Shown here: positions 11,886-26,500 of the stretch, in pieces
How the letters are laid out: each line of letters starts with the position of its first letter
Position numbering within the stretch: the first letter of the stretch is position 1
Origin: Leptidea sinapis
Taxonomy: Eukaryota > Arthropoda > Insecta > Lepidoptera > Pieridae
NCBI RefSeq assembly: GCF_905404315.1
Contig: NC_066283.1
Coordinates: 4,960,001 to 5,024,000 of the forward strand
DNA: 64,000 nucleotides
Direction of reading: 5' to 3'
Program-made: the position numbers and the translations under genes
Notes under the pieces: generated by a model
The model's database searches: none
What the model was told of the DNA's origin: nothing
What the model saw: the letters and a program-made list of their open reading frames with translations, nothing else

Positions 11886-12000
11886 AAACTTTATTTCTTG
11901 TACCGATGAATTTATCCTTTGCTGTATTATTCTCCCCTGTGATGACTGGCAATAAAAATGATAAATACTTTATTTATTTGACGACCCCTATAGCCCAGTC

Positions 12001-12240
12001 GCCAACCCTGCCTACTGAAATAGAGGTTCCGGGTGCGAATCCCGGTAGGTGCAATCATTTATATGATGAATATGAATGTTTGTTTCCGAGTCACGAATGT
12101 TTATTTGTATTTATGTATGTTTATGTAAGTATATTGTATTAAATATATCGTTGTCTTGTACCTATAGTACAGGCTATGCCTGTTTGGGGCAAGATAATTT
12201 GTGTAAGAGTGTATGAATATTATTATTATTATATTATTTC
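12001..12240 (+). mobile_element. tRNA-derived SINE with (ATT)n tail
   Basis: B-box-like GGTTCCGGGTGCGAATCCCG at about 12027, then a body with 'atttatatgatgaatatgaa', 'cgttgtcttgtacc', 'gtacaggctatgcctg', 'ggggcaagataatttgtg', ending in (att)n. I recognise this as a common lepidopteran SINE from memory. Confidence 0.8.
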
Positions 12241-12743
12241 TCTTTAAATTAAACACATTTGTTTTCTTCTTTTTTTTTATCGATATATTAGACTAATTAC
12301 GCAGTTTATATGAAAATCAGATAAGTTTATTTTGTGTCGTTGTGAAATTTCTGGGGAAGTGCATTCTAAAGTATGAGTTTATCAAAGTGAATAAATGCGA
12401 AGTGTTCTCTGATTATTTCTACAAATATCTCGTTATTTAGCTCTTGTCTCTTTTTTAGCTTTCTTTCAGCTTCTTTTTGCTGTCACAATTTCGTTTTTTA
12501 TCCTCCTGTTAGTAAGCGGAACTAGTACTTTCCGTATTGTTTAATTTTCTTTTTGTTTCCTATTCAGTCTCTCTGTTTCTCAACTTTATCTCCTTTATTT
12601 TTCCTTAGGTTATTTTGTTTTCCTAAGTTCGATATAATTATTATATGATCATTGATTCTCCAAGAGTTCCTTCACTACTATATGCAAAATTATGTTATGT
12701 TACCTGTTGGTTTGCTGTTCTGTTTAGGTTTAATAGCAATTAC

Positions 12744-13400
12744 TAGCTGACCCGACAGACGCTGTTCGTACAATAGAAAAAGAATGATGTAAGTATTCAA
12801 GAAAAATATTGTCTAAGGCCATCGGAAATATGTAATCAAAGTTAATGAGTTAAAAATTAAATAAAAACTTATAAAATGTAGTAACAAAATCTATTTGTGT
12901 AAAAATATCGTATTTGTGTAAACAGCTTTTATATTACCGCTTTATAAATGCCACTTTTTTAAAGTATTAAAATGGATATAGTATGTTGTTCTTAAGACTT
13001 GACTTGACTTTACTGTAGACCTTTAAAAGATATACAATTCCGCGATACATTATTTTGTTGTAGGTATTCTAGGTTGTTGTAGATATTATGTTTATTAGAA
13101 AGTTTTTTTTTTATCAACACCTCCAACAAATATCGTTAATGTATACACAAAAGCCTATCCAAAAACTAAACAAATTATATACTAAAACCTTCCTCGAGAA
13201 CCGCTATCGGTTAGTGGAAACAACATGAAAATCGATGCAGTATAATTTGAGTTTATCTCGAACAGATAGACAAACAGACGCGGCGAAGGATTTAGTTTAA
13301 TAATATGTAGTGAAACGATTATGACGGGTACTATTATAATATATTTTACTAATTTTATGGCGATATTTCGATCCAATTGAATGAATCTTGGTGGTTACCC
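12744..13400 (+). repeat. Repeat family delta ('actagctgacccg')
   Basis: Starts with 'actagctgacccgacagacg' and ends near 'ccaattgaatgaatcttgg'. Relatives begin the same way at 20565, 25340, 25646 and 58876. Non-coding AT-rich body. Confidence 0.6.
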
Positions 13401-13786
13401 GTCATATTAATTACTATGTTAAAGTTCCGCAATGATAAAAGCTTAATAACATAAATCAAATTTGATTGTTAACGCGAATAGAACAAGTTCTCATGTATTT
13501 CATCAGTCCGTGTTTCATTTCGATTAAAGTTTGTAAAATACATTAGTTTATTTTACCTTTCACAATGGCGTGCGACTTAGCGGGTACCAACGTGTTACGT
13601 GGCTGCTGTATCACAATAATTAGCTAATTTAAAGATTAGTCTCCTGGTCTTCAACAAGATACAGGCGTAGTCGCAAAGTGTGGAATCTGATACTACGCCG
13701 AAGTGGGCGTACACGAGCCAGTCTCGAACTGTGTGACGTTGACGTGCCACATGCTCTATTAAACTTTGCTAATAATTCAAACTAAT

Positions 13787-13861
13787 ATGGGTTGCGTCGT
13801 AAAACTTTGTAAAAATAATACTAAAAGAATTAATAGACACTGGGATCTCATGTTATCATCA
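13787..13861 (+). pseudogene. Possible first exon of a THAP-like (C2CH) protein or transposase remnant
   Basis: ATG at 13787 opens MGCVVKLCKNNTKRINRHW, 25 codons up to a GTAAGT donor at 13862. C-x4-C followed by KNN...R resembles the start of THAP zinc-finger domains. No downstream exon with the rest of the domain was found, and RTE sequence starts 200 bp later. Weak. Confidence 0.25.
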
Positions 13862-14074
13862 GTAAGTATTTTGAATTTAATTGACTTCAATTTAAAAAAA
13901 CACGAAGCGTATGTTACAAAATTTGAAAGATGCCATTGAGTGTCAAGATGCCACGCACAAACATCTAATAGTTGCCGTAATAAAAAAAGCTATTGTTCTG
14001 AGGTAGTGCGGTATCTAGTTGAAGTGCAGCGGAGACCAATCCTTCATCTAAGAATGATTATAATTATTAGTTCA

Positions 14075-14475
14075 AAGATTCATCATAATTTCAGCCGGAA
14101 GACGTCCACTGCTGGACAAAGGCCTCCCCCAAATATCGCCATGACGATCGGTCCTGCGCTGCCCTCATCCTTCCTACTACGGCGATCTTGACCAGATCGT
14201 CGGTCCATCTTGTAGAGGGCCTACCAACACTACGCCTTCCGGTACGTGGTCGCCATTGGAGGACCTTACTGCCCCAACGGCCACCTGTCCGCCGAGCTAT
14301 GTGACCTGCCCACTGCCACTTCAGTTTCACAATCGTTTGGGCTATGTCGGTGACTTTGGTTCTCCTACGGATCTCCTCATTTCTAATTCGATCTCGCAGG
14401 GAAACTCCAAGCATAACCAGTTCAAAGATTATTAGACATAAATTATCAGAACATACTCCATGAAGTCTCAAGGTA
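14075..14475 (-). mobile_element. RTE-type LINE C-terminus
   Basis: Minus strand reads MLGVSLRDRIRNEEIRRRTK, VTDIAQTIVKLKWQWAGHIA, RRTGGRWGSKVLQWRPRTGR, SVGRPSTRWTDDLVKIA, WRYLGEAFVQQW, the full C-terminal domain of an RTE-clade protein, uninterrupted from 14471 to 14091. Ends 55 bp from the stop of gene B, so it sits directly in its 3' flank. Confidence 0.88.
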
Positions 14476-14529
14476 ATTTAAAGAAATAAAAACATTCAGT
14501 TCAGTGCTCTTTATACCTTTATTTCTAAT

Positions 14530-17500
14530 CTAAAAATTATAATATACATAATGTACGATCGAAACACAAAATACTATCACAGTTAAACTTAAACAGTTAC
14601 TGAATACACCACTGCCTAGAAAGTCACAAGCTGTTAATGTTCTGTTCTGTGTGAGGCACGTGTAGTACTTAGCTGAGTCTCGAGCTGTTCTTGTTTTGTT
14701 TGGACTTCCGAAGTCCACGTCGTACAGTCCGAACCGAGAACTAAAATGAAAAAATTGTGTTAAAATGTTAATGTTAAACATCATATTATTTTGAAGTAAA
14801 AACTTCTTTGGGAAGCTGAGGCCTTTGTTGTAGATATTTTATGGTCGGCTATATAACGTTCGTACAGGTAAAATTAGCATTAACTAACTACGAGAACACA
14901 ATCATCCAAAACAAAATTTAGGAGACTAATTTATACACAATATTTAAAATTGATCTGATGATCTGATAATAATTACAGACAACCCAAGTAAACTGCAGGT
15001 CATGCTCAAAGAACTGGAATCAGAAAGCGAAAAGGTGGGCCTGCAGATGAATACAAAGAAGACCAAGCTGATGACGAATAGTTTAAGATCACCGATTGAA
15101 GTAAACAGCGTAACAATAGGCTACGTCGACGAATATACTTACCTCGGCCAGATAATCTCCCCTACGAATACTACCTCAAAGGAAATACATAACAGAATAA
15201 ATATAGCATGGAAACGTTACTGGTCCCTAAAGGAGATTATGAAAAACCCGTCAATACCACTAAAACTCAAAAGTATTGTTTACAACACCTGCATACTCCC
15301 AGCCATGACGTATGGATGTCAAACATGGGCACTAACCAACGATAATCTCAATAAACTAAAAACATGTCAACATAACATAGAAAGAAGTATACTAAGGATT
15401 AATAAAAGTGATAGAATAAACTTAAAAGAAATAAGAAAAAGGACAAACATTGCAGACGTATCACAAACTATTACTTAACTCAAATGGCAATGGGCAGGAC
15501 ACCTAATACGAGGCAAACAAGAAAAATGGGCCAAAAAGGAAAAAGACAGAGAGGGAGACCAAGTCGTAGATGGAGCAACGATTTAAGAGATGCCGCTGGT
15601 GTGACGTGGAGCAGATCATGTCATGACCGAGAACACTGGAAGAGCCTGGGGGAGGCCTATGCGAAAGCAAAACAATCTGAGCCGATGTCTACTGCAAACT
15701 AAATGTAAAGATTGTTATTAAAGGCTATTATTATTATTATTTAAAATTAAAAAATATATTGTAAATGTGATAACATTATCCATAAAGGACAAAAAATAAG
15801 TTTCGTATATCATGTTCGATTGGCTGGCAAAAGTTGACCAGGCAGGTATGGATGTAGCGAAGGCCTTCGATTGTGTGTGGCACAAGACCCTTCTCTTGAA
15901 ACTTCAATCATTTGGGCTTCGCGAGAGATTATATAACTGATACCCAGCTTCTTCACTGGGTGCATCATACAGGTCACTAAAAAAGAATATATATAACTCG
16001 AATCCGAAACCCGTGAACGCTGGAGTTCCCCAAGGTTGTGTACTAAGTCCTACTCTGTTTCTTCTGCATATCAATGATATTATGTAGGATTCCTCCGTGC
16101 AGTTCTCTCTCGGGAAATTGCCAACCAGTGCCAAAAAGTAACTTCTATCTTCCAACGTGTCCTAATGTAGATGGTTGTGGAATGCGGTAAAACTAACTTT
16201 GTTCAAATTAGCCTCGGGAAGGCCCTAGTTTCCACCTCAACCACTAAAAATCCCATTTGTCGCATTACCGTTGTTCGAAAACTTAACATCTCGCTTGGTA
16301 CCCATCGGACTATAACTATATTATATCCTGAAACATACCGATTTGCTCGCTTACGTATCGGTACCTGTAGTCAGGCATGTCACGTATACGAAATCAGTTG
16401 CACATGTTTTGTGTTCTCTTGCCACAGCAGGATTATTCTATGTACTGAATGTTTTATCGAATTAATTAGTACTTTTATGTATCTATAATATAAAGAGTTT
16501 TGGTTCCAACTTTTGCATAGTTTTAGTGACTAGAGGTCGAGAGAACGTTGTAGGTAGGTTACTGGCAGAATAATAATATTAATATTAGTATTCATTACTT
16601 ATGGTGTTTGATTAATAAAAGCTTCACATTTAAATAAATTTAATATATAATTATTATAAAAAAAATCTGACCTATAAGGATTTCTATATTATTTTGGAAA
16701 AACCCTTAAAATTGATTTTACTATTTTAAATCTATATTCTAAAAATATATTATTCGCCAATTCTTAATGTTTATACTTCAACAACAAATAGTATGTATCA
16801 TTTAATACTTACGTATACCCAAAATTGAATTCGTAAGCATCAATTAAAGAAAAATAGATATATCCAGTTATATTTGCTTTGTCTTCGTATATGGAATTTA
16901 GTACCTGAAAAAACAGATACATATAACAACAACGACCACTTGAAGTCAAGAGCCACAGGCACAATTCAATGCCTCTCAGGATTCTTGAGAAACACAAAAC
17001 TCTGAGCGACATCTCATTTGAGACATAAGATAATTATTAAGTCGCATTGGTCCTTCGAACCGAAACAGAATGCTTACATAATGTGTTTCACTTATTTAGA
17101 TTCATTCACGGAGTACTGGTAAAGGTACACGAGTAACATAGTTTACATCATAGTAATCTAAATAAAATAGAATATAATATAGTTATGTTTAATACAAGTT
17201 TAATAAGAACTCACAAATCACTTTTAAGACAAAATCACATAAACATGGTAAGTACCCGAAACAAATTTAAACTACAATTAACTAAAGCTAGGACAAATTA
17301 TGGTACGAAAACTATACAGTTTCAGGGAGCGTATATATATATCTATATATATATATATAGCATATATATATATATATCGGCAATTCATTATATATATATA
17401 TATATATTTATTTCTGATACAACATTACAAAGCGATATATACAAATTATTCTGCCAAACTGCGCAGCAATTTGTCGGCAGTAATTTATGATTAGTTGCTT

Positions 17501-20500
17501 ACCTATGAAATTGCCGTTTCGTATGAAACAAATTAAACGATTTTTTTCCCATTTTTACCCATGCAATCAATGCATCTTTGCCGACGCAGTGGCAGTTTAT
17601 TGATGCCCTTCTTAAAGAAATCAGCTGGACGGGAGGCAACAAATTCTTCAAAGGCATTTTGTACTGCCTCTCGGGTATTGACTTTTTTTCCCGCCAAGAA
17701 GTTATTCAAATTCTGGAAAAAGTAGTAGTCTGTAGGCGCTAGGTCTGGTGAGTAGGGCGGATGACGGAGAGCTTCCAACCACAGTTCTTGCAACTTGGAT
17801 ACTGTCTTACCAATGCTGGTTGGAGATGTGCCAGCTTCTCCATCAATGTGTTCAGTTCTTCACAGTACACATCTGCAGTAATGCTCACCCCGTTTGGTAA
17901 GAAGCTGTGATGAATCACACCGGCGCTAGACCACCAAACAGTGACCATCACTTTTCTAGGAGTAAGTTTTCGTTGAGGGCATTGTTTAGGTGCTGAACCA
18001 GGATCCAACCAACTTGCTGAGCGCTTGCGGTTATCAAACAGAATCCATTTTTTACCGCAGGTAACAATGCGGTTCAAAATTTCTTCATTAGTGTGTCTGT
18101 TGAGCAGTGCAAGGCACGTCTCGACGCGTACTTCGCGCTGGCGATCATTGAGTTCGTGGGGCACACATTTGTCAAGCTTTTTTACCTTGCCAATTTGACG
18201 CAAATGGATCAATATTGTTTTGACGGTAACGTCGAAAGCTGCTGCTAATTCAGCCGTAGATTGTGTATCATCAGCTTCCACAATCGCCTTTGATTCGTCA
18301 CTGTCGACCAAAGTCTTCGGACGACTGCGAGGTTCATTTTTCAGGTCGAAATTTCCAGAATGGAAGCGAGCAAACCAATAACAGTTGGTGCGTTGGTTTG
18401 TAGTGTGAGCTCCGTAAACGTCGTTGATTTTGCGAGCCGCTCGTGCCGCGTTGCTGCCACGACGGTACTCATATTCCATAATTACTCGATTTTTAACGTA
18501 TCCATGATGACGAAAAAGATTGAAATGCGATGAAAATGTTACACGAATCAATAAACAAATGACTACTTTTGAAAAAAGAATTCCATGTTTTTAAAATAAA
18601 TTAATTTGAAATTAGAATTCTTAGCCAAACAAAAATTATGTTGATTTGAAATGGCCAGTACTGCAGAACGGCAATTTCGTGGGTAAAGACCTATTATTTG
18701 AGGAAAGATCTTATACAAAATTTAAAGCTAAATTAAAAAAGCACTGTCAAACAAAATAGTCTGTTATCTTAAAACTTAGCGTGTTTTGAATTTATTATTG
18801 TTTAAAGTCTCCGTAACTACAAAATTTATGTTTTCTTTTATATTTATTCAGAATAATTGTTCTCATGTAAGTGAATTTTTGTTCTTTTTGAGAAATAAAC
18901 TCTTTAAACCTGAGTTCATTGCAGGACAATTGTGTATATACAGTTATCGCGCGAGTTGAATGCAGTCGGGGCCTGGGGTAAATGCGCGAACATCTCCCCC
19001 GCTCGCCACATGTCTCGCCTCGCGCGCTTACAGTCTAGTGCTGTGCCGTAGTTGTAACTTACGGCGTTATCGCGTTAATACTTAAGTTGCGATCCCATGT
19101 TTTTATTTTATTTTAATAATGAATGATCCATTAGGTTCCAAAAAGGAGTTTTTATTCATCGCCAAACACGAGAAATGGCGAATCATATTTTACATATGTG
19201 TGTTGAAGAAAAGCAGAACAAAAATAAATTAACAAATTTTTTCATCATTTTAACCTTGTGTTTAATGGAAAAGGTATTAATGGTAGACTTGGAGCATTGT
19301 TTATATTTATCGACACACTCATGATTATGGTCATCAATTATAATTAGGCCACAACACTATCGCATGCCTGACCTCTGCATTCAACTCCAGCAGTTTAGTT
19401 AAAAAGGCAAGGTAAATGCAATGAAAGGTGATATTATGATTTATCAAGACCATTTCACCGCGTGCAACGCAGAGCTGCTCAAATTGTCGCGGACGCAGTG
19501 CTCTGTGAAAGGATGGATCACCTAGCGTTGCGTAGAGACGTTGCTTCATTGTGTGTCTTCCCGATGGAAGTAATGGCATTAATTACGGGCAGTGTTCTGG
19601 AGAGCTGTTGGACCCGATTTCTGCTGCCGAATCCCACCTTTGAACGACACGCCACAAGATACGATCACAACCCCACCATCTGGATGTGTGGCGTTCTTCC
19701 GTAGTGCGGTTTTTAAGGAATTTTCTTCCACATACAACAAGGCTGTGGAATGAGCTTCCTTGTGCGGTGTTTGCGGTAATGTTCCTGTGATTCCTCTGGT
19801 GTCACAAGAAAATATGGGTGGCGGTGATCACATAACATCAGATGACTAGTACAATCGATTGTCCTTCTTTTCCATAAAAATAAACAACAAGTATAGTTTA
19901 AGGCGAAGGGTAAACGGAAAACATGCAAACAAGGCGTTTTTGGACAAGTTTTGTGGTGAAAGTATAGGATTTGGAGCTATGAACACTTCTTTATCCTCTT
20001 ACACATACCCTTAAGCCTTACTTGTAGGTTGCTAATGCTTATTGTTGGTTAAAGTTCGCAATCCAGAGCTATTATGAACTACCAGTTTTCTTTTCAGTTA
20101 AACAAGTTTTTTCTCGGCATCATGCATTTGTTTAGTATACTGCTATGATAAAAGTTGTTCTTATAGATTTTACTTTTTTATGTAGGTACATTTATTCAGA
20201 TTAGTAATCAATAATGAGGATTGTAAGCTATTAAGCAGTTTGCGCCTGTTAAAATGTTACATTTTCGACCCAAGAATTTTGAAAATATTGGCTTTGTTAC
20301 ATAGGAGCCGTGAACTCATATCGCTCAAGGTCGCCGGCATTTAGTGTCGCCTTAACAAGAAGAAGAGTTTCTATCATATTTACCCTTTGTTGCACTCAAG
20401 TCGCTTCGATTTATACTAAAAGTGACGTAGCTAAATCACTTCTAGAAGGTACCTTCTTATTCAATTTCCAGGGTTCACAATAAACATTTTCACGACAAAA

Positions 20501-23500
20501 ATGCATTTATTTTCTCAAAATTGATTGTTTTAGAAACCTTTTTGATTATATAATTACTAGCTGACCCGACAGAAGCTTTTTCTAGGTACATAATAAATAA
20601 AATACTGTTATAACATCAAGAATTATTTCGTAAAATATGCTCCCTGTTGTTATAATGAAATTGTTGCACAGCAGCACTGTCAAACCGGTCGGCAATAAAT
20701 TCTCTCATATAAAATATGTCCATACAAAACAAATATTGAAAATAAAAATAATTACGGGTCCCAAATCGAAATAAAAAGTATAATATCTCTCAAATTGCAC
20801 TAAACTGCACTCTATGAAGTCATTCACCATTCAAATTCAAATTTTCAAATTCAAATAATTTTATTCAAAATAGGATTCAAAATCACTTATTGAACGTCAA
20901 AAACTACCACCCATTCAAAAGAAACTCAGCGGGCATCAACTCATCGTTTATGTTATAGTAACCATTCCCTAACTAACGTTTTTTAACAATTCTTTTAAAT
21001 TTCGTAACACATTTGTTTTGTACATTTTCTGGGATCATATTGTAGAAGCATATACATCGCCCAACAAAAGACTTACTAACTCGACCCAACCGAGTAGTAG
21101 GCATAACTAGTTTATGTTTGTTTCTCGTGTTAACATTATGAATGTCGCAGTTTCTAGAAAATTCGTCAATGTACTTATGAACATACAGAACATTATCAAA
21201 AATGTATTGAGAAGCAACAGTCAAAATGTTTATTTCTTTAAATTTTTCTCTTAATGATTCTTTAGGACCTAGGTTATAAATCGCCCTCTTCTGCAGCACA
21301 AAGATGGTATTAATATCGGCCGCACTGCCCCATAACAACATATCATAGGACATAATACTATGAAAATAACTAAAGTATACAAGTCGCGCCGTATCTATGT
21401 CAGATAACTGTCTAATTTTCTTAACCGCATATGCTGCAGAACTAAGCCTATTCGCCAATCCTTCAATATGGGGGCCCCATTGCAATTTGGAATAAAGAGT
21501 AATAATAATAATAATAATAATAATAATCCTTTATTCAACTAATAATATGTGGTACAAAATGTTTTTGTGCCCTACTACTACTAATGCCAAGAAATACAGC
21601 AGATCCACTGGTTTTACCACCTCTCCTCTTAATAAAATATTCGCATCTACATTTTTGACATTTGGCGCGGTAAATTTAATATATTTGGTTTTATGATTAT
21701 TTAACAACAAGTTATTGGCGCTCAACCAGTACACGATGTCAGATAGAGCATTGTTTACTTAGTCATATAAAACTTGGCTTCGTTTCACTTTGAATATAAG
21801 TGAAGTATCATCCGCAAACATACCACCTTGTGTTTTTTTTCTACAAGGTTAGGTAGATCATTTATATAAATTAGCAAGAGGAAGGGTCCAAGAATAGACC
21901 CTTGTGGTACCCCCATACCGAGAGGAGTCCCAGGTGATCTCCTGCCATTCACATCGATCCTCTGAATCCTATTATTTAAATATGAGATCAGAAGATCGAG
22001 CGCAGATCCTCTTATACCATAGTGAATTATTAACATTAAAATCCGTTCATTAGCTTAGAAATTCACTGGAAATAAACATCAGGACACTGAACTTAGATAT
22101 ATTAAGATATGTAGGCTAATGCCCTTTTTATATTTCATATAACTCTTCAGAGGTTGCTTACTCACGTAAGTGGAAACGTCCGAATGTAGTATCTAGTATA
22201 TTAGAAATTACATAAAAAGAATTCTAAAGGAATCAATTTTGAGAAAATAAATTCCTTTTATGCCTTTTGTCTGGAAGACGAGGAAAAAAGAGCTGCCGGG
22301 TCACCTGATGGTCAGCGATCATGGTCGCCCTCATTCTCCTGGAACACCAGAGGTATCACATGAGTATTATGAATATTTTAAGTGTTGGTACGCCTTTTTC
22401 TAAAGTTATTTGGCTTGGCACCGACTTCAAACCTATCAATAGGTCGCACATAAAAATAATAGTATTTTATTAATATTTAAGGTATAAGATTTGCATAAGA
22501 GGTGTATTCGATTAGATCTCTATTAAGTCATTTCATACTTTTGAGTTGTTGGAGTCGGTTTTTATAAACGTAGTTTTTTTTAACTCAGTTTGAAGTGTAA
22601 TTTGTGAAATCGGGGTTACCTCTTGTAAATAATGCCTCATAACTTTTATTTTCAGTGGATCGTGAAGAGTTCTGTTACAATCTGGATACCCGTTCTCAGT
22701 GATTATTATATTCCAGTCTCCGTACGAGCTTCTCAGCCATGAAATGGTATCACGAAGTCCTGGTGGATATATCTGTAAAAGTTATAATTATCCGTTTTAG
22801 GAACATTTTTAAGTAAGCTTTGAAACAAAACACTGCTATATTAACAATACTTAACATGATAACGTGAAATTAAAATTGTATTTGAATATTTATTATTTTC
22901 ACGAAGTATCCTTACACAAACAATGAATTCAAGCTCTAAAGGTTGAATGGATACATGAACCTTATCAATTCGATAATTTATATCTATACAGTTTATTCTT
23001 TATTACTTTTTATGAAATATTTGATATTATTCAAACACGATACATATACCTTTTGGATGCAGAAATTTATTAACTCATATGCCATTTATATTACAGGAAT
23101 TGTAAAATACTCTATTTGATTGAAAATAGTGGCCGTTGAATTTCATGTATGTACTTCTCACGAGCTGTACTTTTTACGAACGTATGGTAGATTCAGTAAT
23201 TTTAAATGAAATATTTATAGTGACTCAGGAGCCCTTAGAGTCTTATTGAATATATGACTTTGACTTAAAAACTATCATTACGTATCCCGTACCAATAATA
23301 CTGGAAGTAGTTTCTCGTCAGATAGCTAGATTGATCCGTTGGCTGAAATAGCTGCCAGGGCTTGGGTTTGCAGAGGACTCATCGAGAAACATTGATAGTA
23401 CTTTGTACATTTGTGGAATTTCAATACATTGTTGATTTTAAAAATATTGTTTTCTAATCTTGATATTCCAAGAATACCACAGCTGCGCCTATTTTAATAA

Positions 23501-26500
23501 AAATATAGTTTTAATCATGCTAGCTATATCTGCACTAGCGCACAAATAAATATCCGTTATTTTAATAAAACACTTTCAAAGGATTAAAATGTGTGTAATT
23601 GTAACTGTCCCTACGACTAGCCCGACGTTTCAAGGCCTTTCCAGATGACTGCAGATGAAATGAGTCAAGATAGTATTTTTCATAGTTGTCATTATGAATT
23701 TAAGCGCCATTAATTGCCTCGGAGAAGATATTTGCTCTAATTGCGGTGCAGTGGTCATTATAAAGTTTAGCGCCATTTATTGCCACGGAGGTAGTATTTG
23801 CTGTAATTGCGGTTATTATGACAAACACTATCTTGACTCATTTCATCTGCAGTCCTCCTGAAAGCAAGATCTGGAAAGGTCTTAAAACGTCGAATTAACT
23901 TACATAATTCAAATTCAAATATTTTTATTAAAAATAGGATGTGAAATCACTTATTGAAAGTCAAAAAAACTACCACCCATTCCAAAATGAATGCCTCAGG
24001 CCTGAGAAGAATGGGCGCCACAAACTCAGCGGGCTTTTTTTTTTCATCAAAAATATGTTTTACAATTAAAGTAACATTTACAAGGTAACAAAGTAACATT
24101 GTACAATTAAACTTATTATTTAATAGCCTGAGGGCGGTCGCTCCATTCCCAATCTGTGGTATAATTAAGGAAGTCATTTATGCTATAGTAACCTTTACCA
24201 CACAAACGTTTTTTAACAGTTCTTTTGAATAACGTAATACTTTTGTTTTGAACATTCTCTGGGATCCTGTTGTAAAAGCATATACATCGCCCCACAAAAG
24301 ACTTGTTAACTGGACTTAGCCGAGTAGCAAGCATTATACGCTTATGTCTGTTCCTGGTCTTAACATTATGGTTATGACAGTTTCTGGCAAATTCACTTAT
24401 GTGCCTATGAACATACATTACATTATCAAGAATATATTGAGAAGCAACAGTCAAGATGTTAATTTCTTTGAATTTTGCTCTCAATGATTCCTTAGGATCT
24501 AGGTTATAAATAGCGCTTCTACAGCACAAATATTGTATTAATATCGGCAGCGCTGCCCCACAGCAATATACCATAGGACATAATACTATGGAAGTAACTA
24601 AAGTATACAAGTTGCGCCGTATCTATGTCAGTTAATTGTCTAATCTTTTTAACCGCGTATGCTGCAGAACTAAGTCTGTTCGCCAATTCTTCAATAATCC
24701 CCATTGTAATTTTAATAAAAAAGTAACTTTTACGCAAAAATCTAAAACCACAGTCACAATTACACGCGTTTTAACCCTTAAAAGTGTATTATTTAAATTT
24801 GTGACAATCGTGCTAATCAAAGAAAAAACTATCCGTTAGTTATTATAATATCTCAACTTGAAACTTACATTATGAACAATGCATGGGGTTTTGTAGACAT
24901 TCGGTATATCCATTATGGTATCAAACTCTATACCCACAGATTTAAATACCCGTTCAATTTTGCTTATGTATTTTGATTGTGTTGTTTTTGGTATTCTTAG
25001 ACTTTTTGATGAGTAATAGTTGATGCCAAGAAAATCAGCAGTACCTGAAAATTTATCATAATTAAAATACATACGATAAATGCACCAGGGCACTAGATTT
25101 TTCATATACACGAAAGAGTGCCGTACGGCACAGTATTCCCTCACCAAGTTTTGACCCTTATTTTGTTTGTTAGAAGGTTCATTTTGCATGGTCATATAGC
25201 TTGTTTCAATAGCTTTCAGATACATTCACTCAAATCACGTAAAATAATACGCATTGACAGAATGCGAGAGCCAAAATCACGCCATCTGAGCATACTGCGC
25301 GACCAAAATTTTCCCGGAACGGAAAGGATAATATAAAATTACTAGCTGACCCAGCAAACGTTGTATTGCCGATATTAAAATCGCGATACAAAAGTAACTG
25401 TTGATCGTAGATGGGTGAAAATTTTAAGTTGTATGTATTTTTTAATGTTGACTCATAATCAAACAAATTTAAAATAAAAAATAAATTTGGTGTGCACTAC
25501 CCTTAACATTTAGAGGGATGAAAAATAAATGTTGTCCGCTTCTCAGACCTACCCAATATGCACTCAAAATTTCATGAGAATCGGTCAAGCCGTTTCGAAG
25601 GAGTTTAACTACAAACACCGCGACATGAGAATTTTATATATTAGACTAGCTGACCCAGCCAACGTTGTATTGCCATATAAAGTAATAAAAAAATTCAATA
25701 ATTAAAATTTTTAGAGTATAAAAATAGATAACGACCGATTCTCAGACCTACCAAATATATCATACATAAAATCGTACTACAATAATCTTTATATTCGATT
25801 GCCATATTGCAACTCTATTGCGTGTGGATGGATTAGAATAATATTAAAATCGCGATACAAAAGTAAGTATTGATCGTAGATGTGTGAAAATTTGAAGTTG
25901 TATGTATTTTTTATGCTGAATCATAATTAAACAAATTTAAAAAAAAATGTAGAAAAAATTTTAATAAAATTTTTGGGACCACCCTTAACATTTAGAGGGT
26001 TGAAAAATAGATGTTGTCCGATTCTCAACCCTAGCCGATATGCATGCTAAGATTTACGAAAATCGGTCGAGCCGTTTCGGAGCAGTTCAATTACGTACAC
26101 CGTCACACGAGAATTTTATATATTAGATACATGTAATAATTATTGCAATAATTATGTCATTTCTTCAAGAGTCCTGGTTTATAACAAGAACTAGTGGAAA
26201 TTTGCAAAAAAAAGTTCATTACTCATAATCGCTTTAAGAACTAATTTTAAATTACCTCGAATTAAGTCTTTTTCCGATTTTGTGAAACTTGGCAACCACG
26301 AGGTGTTGGAGCCCTGGCTGATACTGTATTCGTGAATTATTTGTTCTATCTGTGATTGCCAGCCCCCTTCCTTCGAGTAAATTGGATGGAAGAAACGGCC
26401 ATTCTAAAAAGAGACATATTTTGTGTAACTACAATTACAAATGTAATAGTAAGTACCTACACTCGCCATGCGTGACTTTGAGCGGGATAGCTTCGTCTAG

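Noticed and set aside
17185..17490. 101-codon ORF rich in IYIY
   Set aside because: Created by the TA microsatellite.
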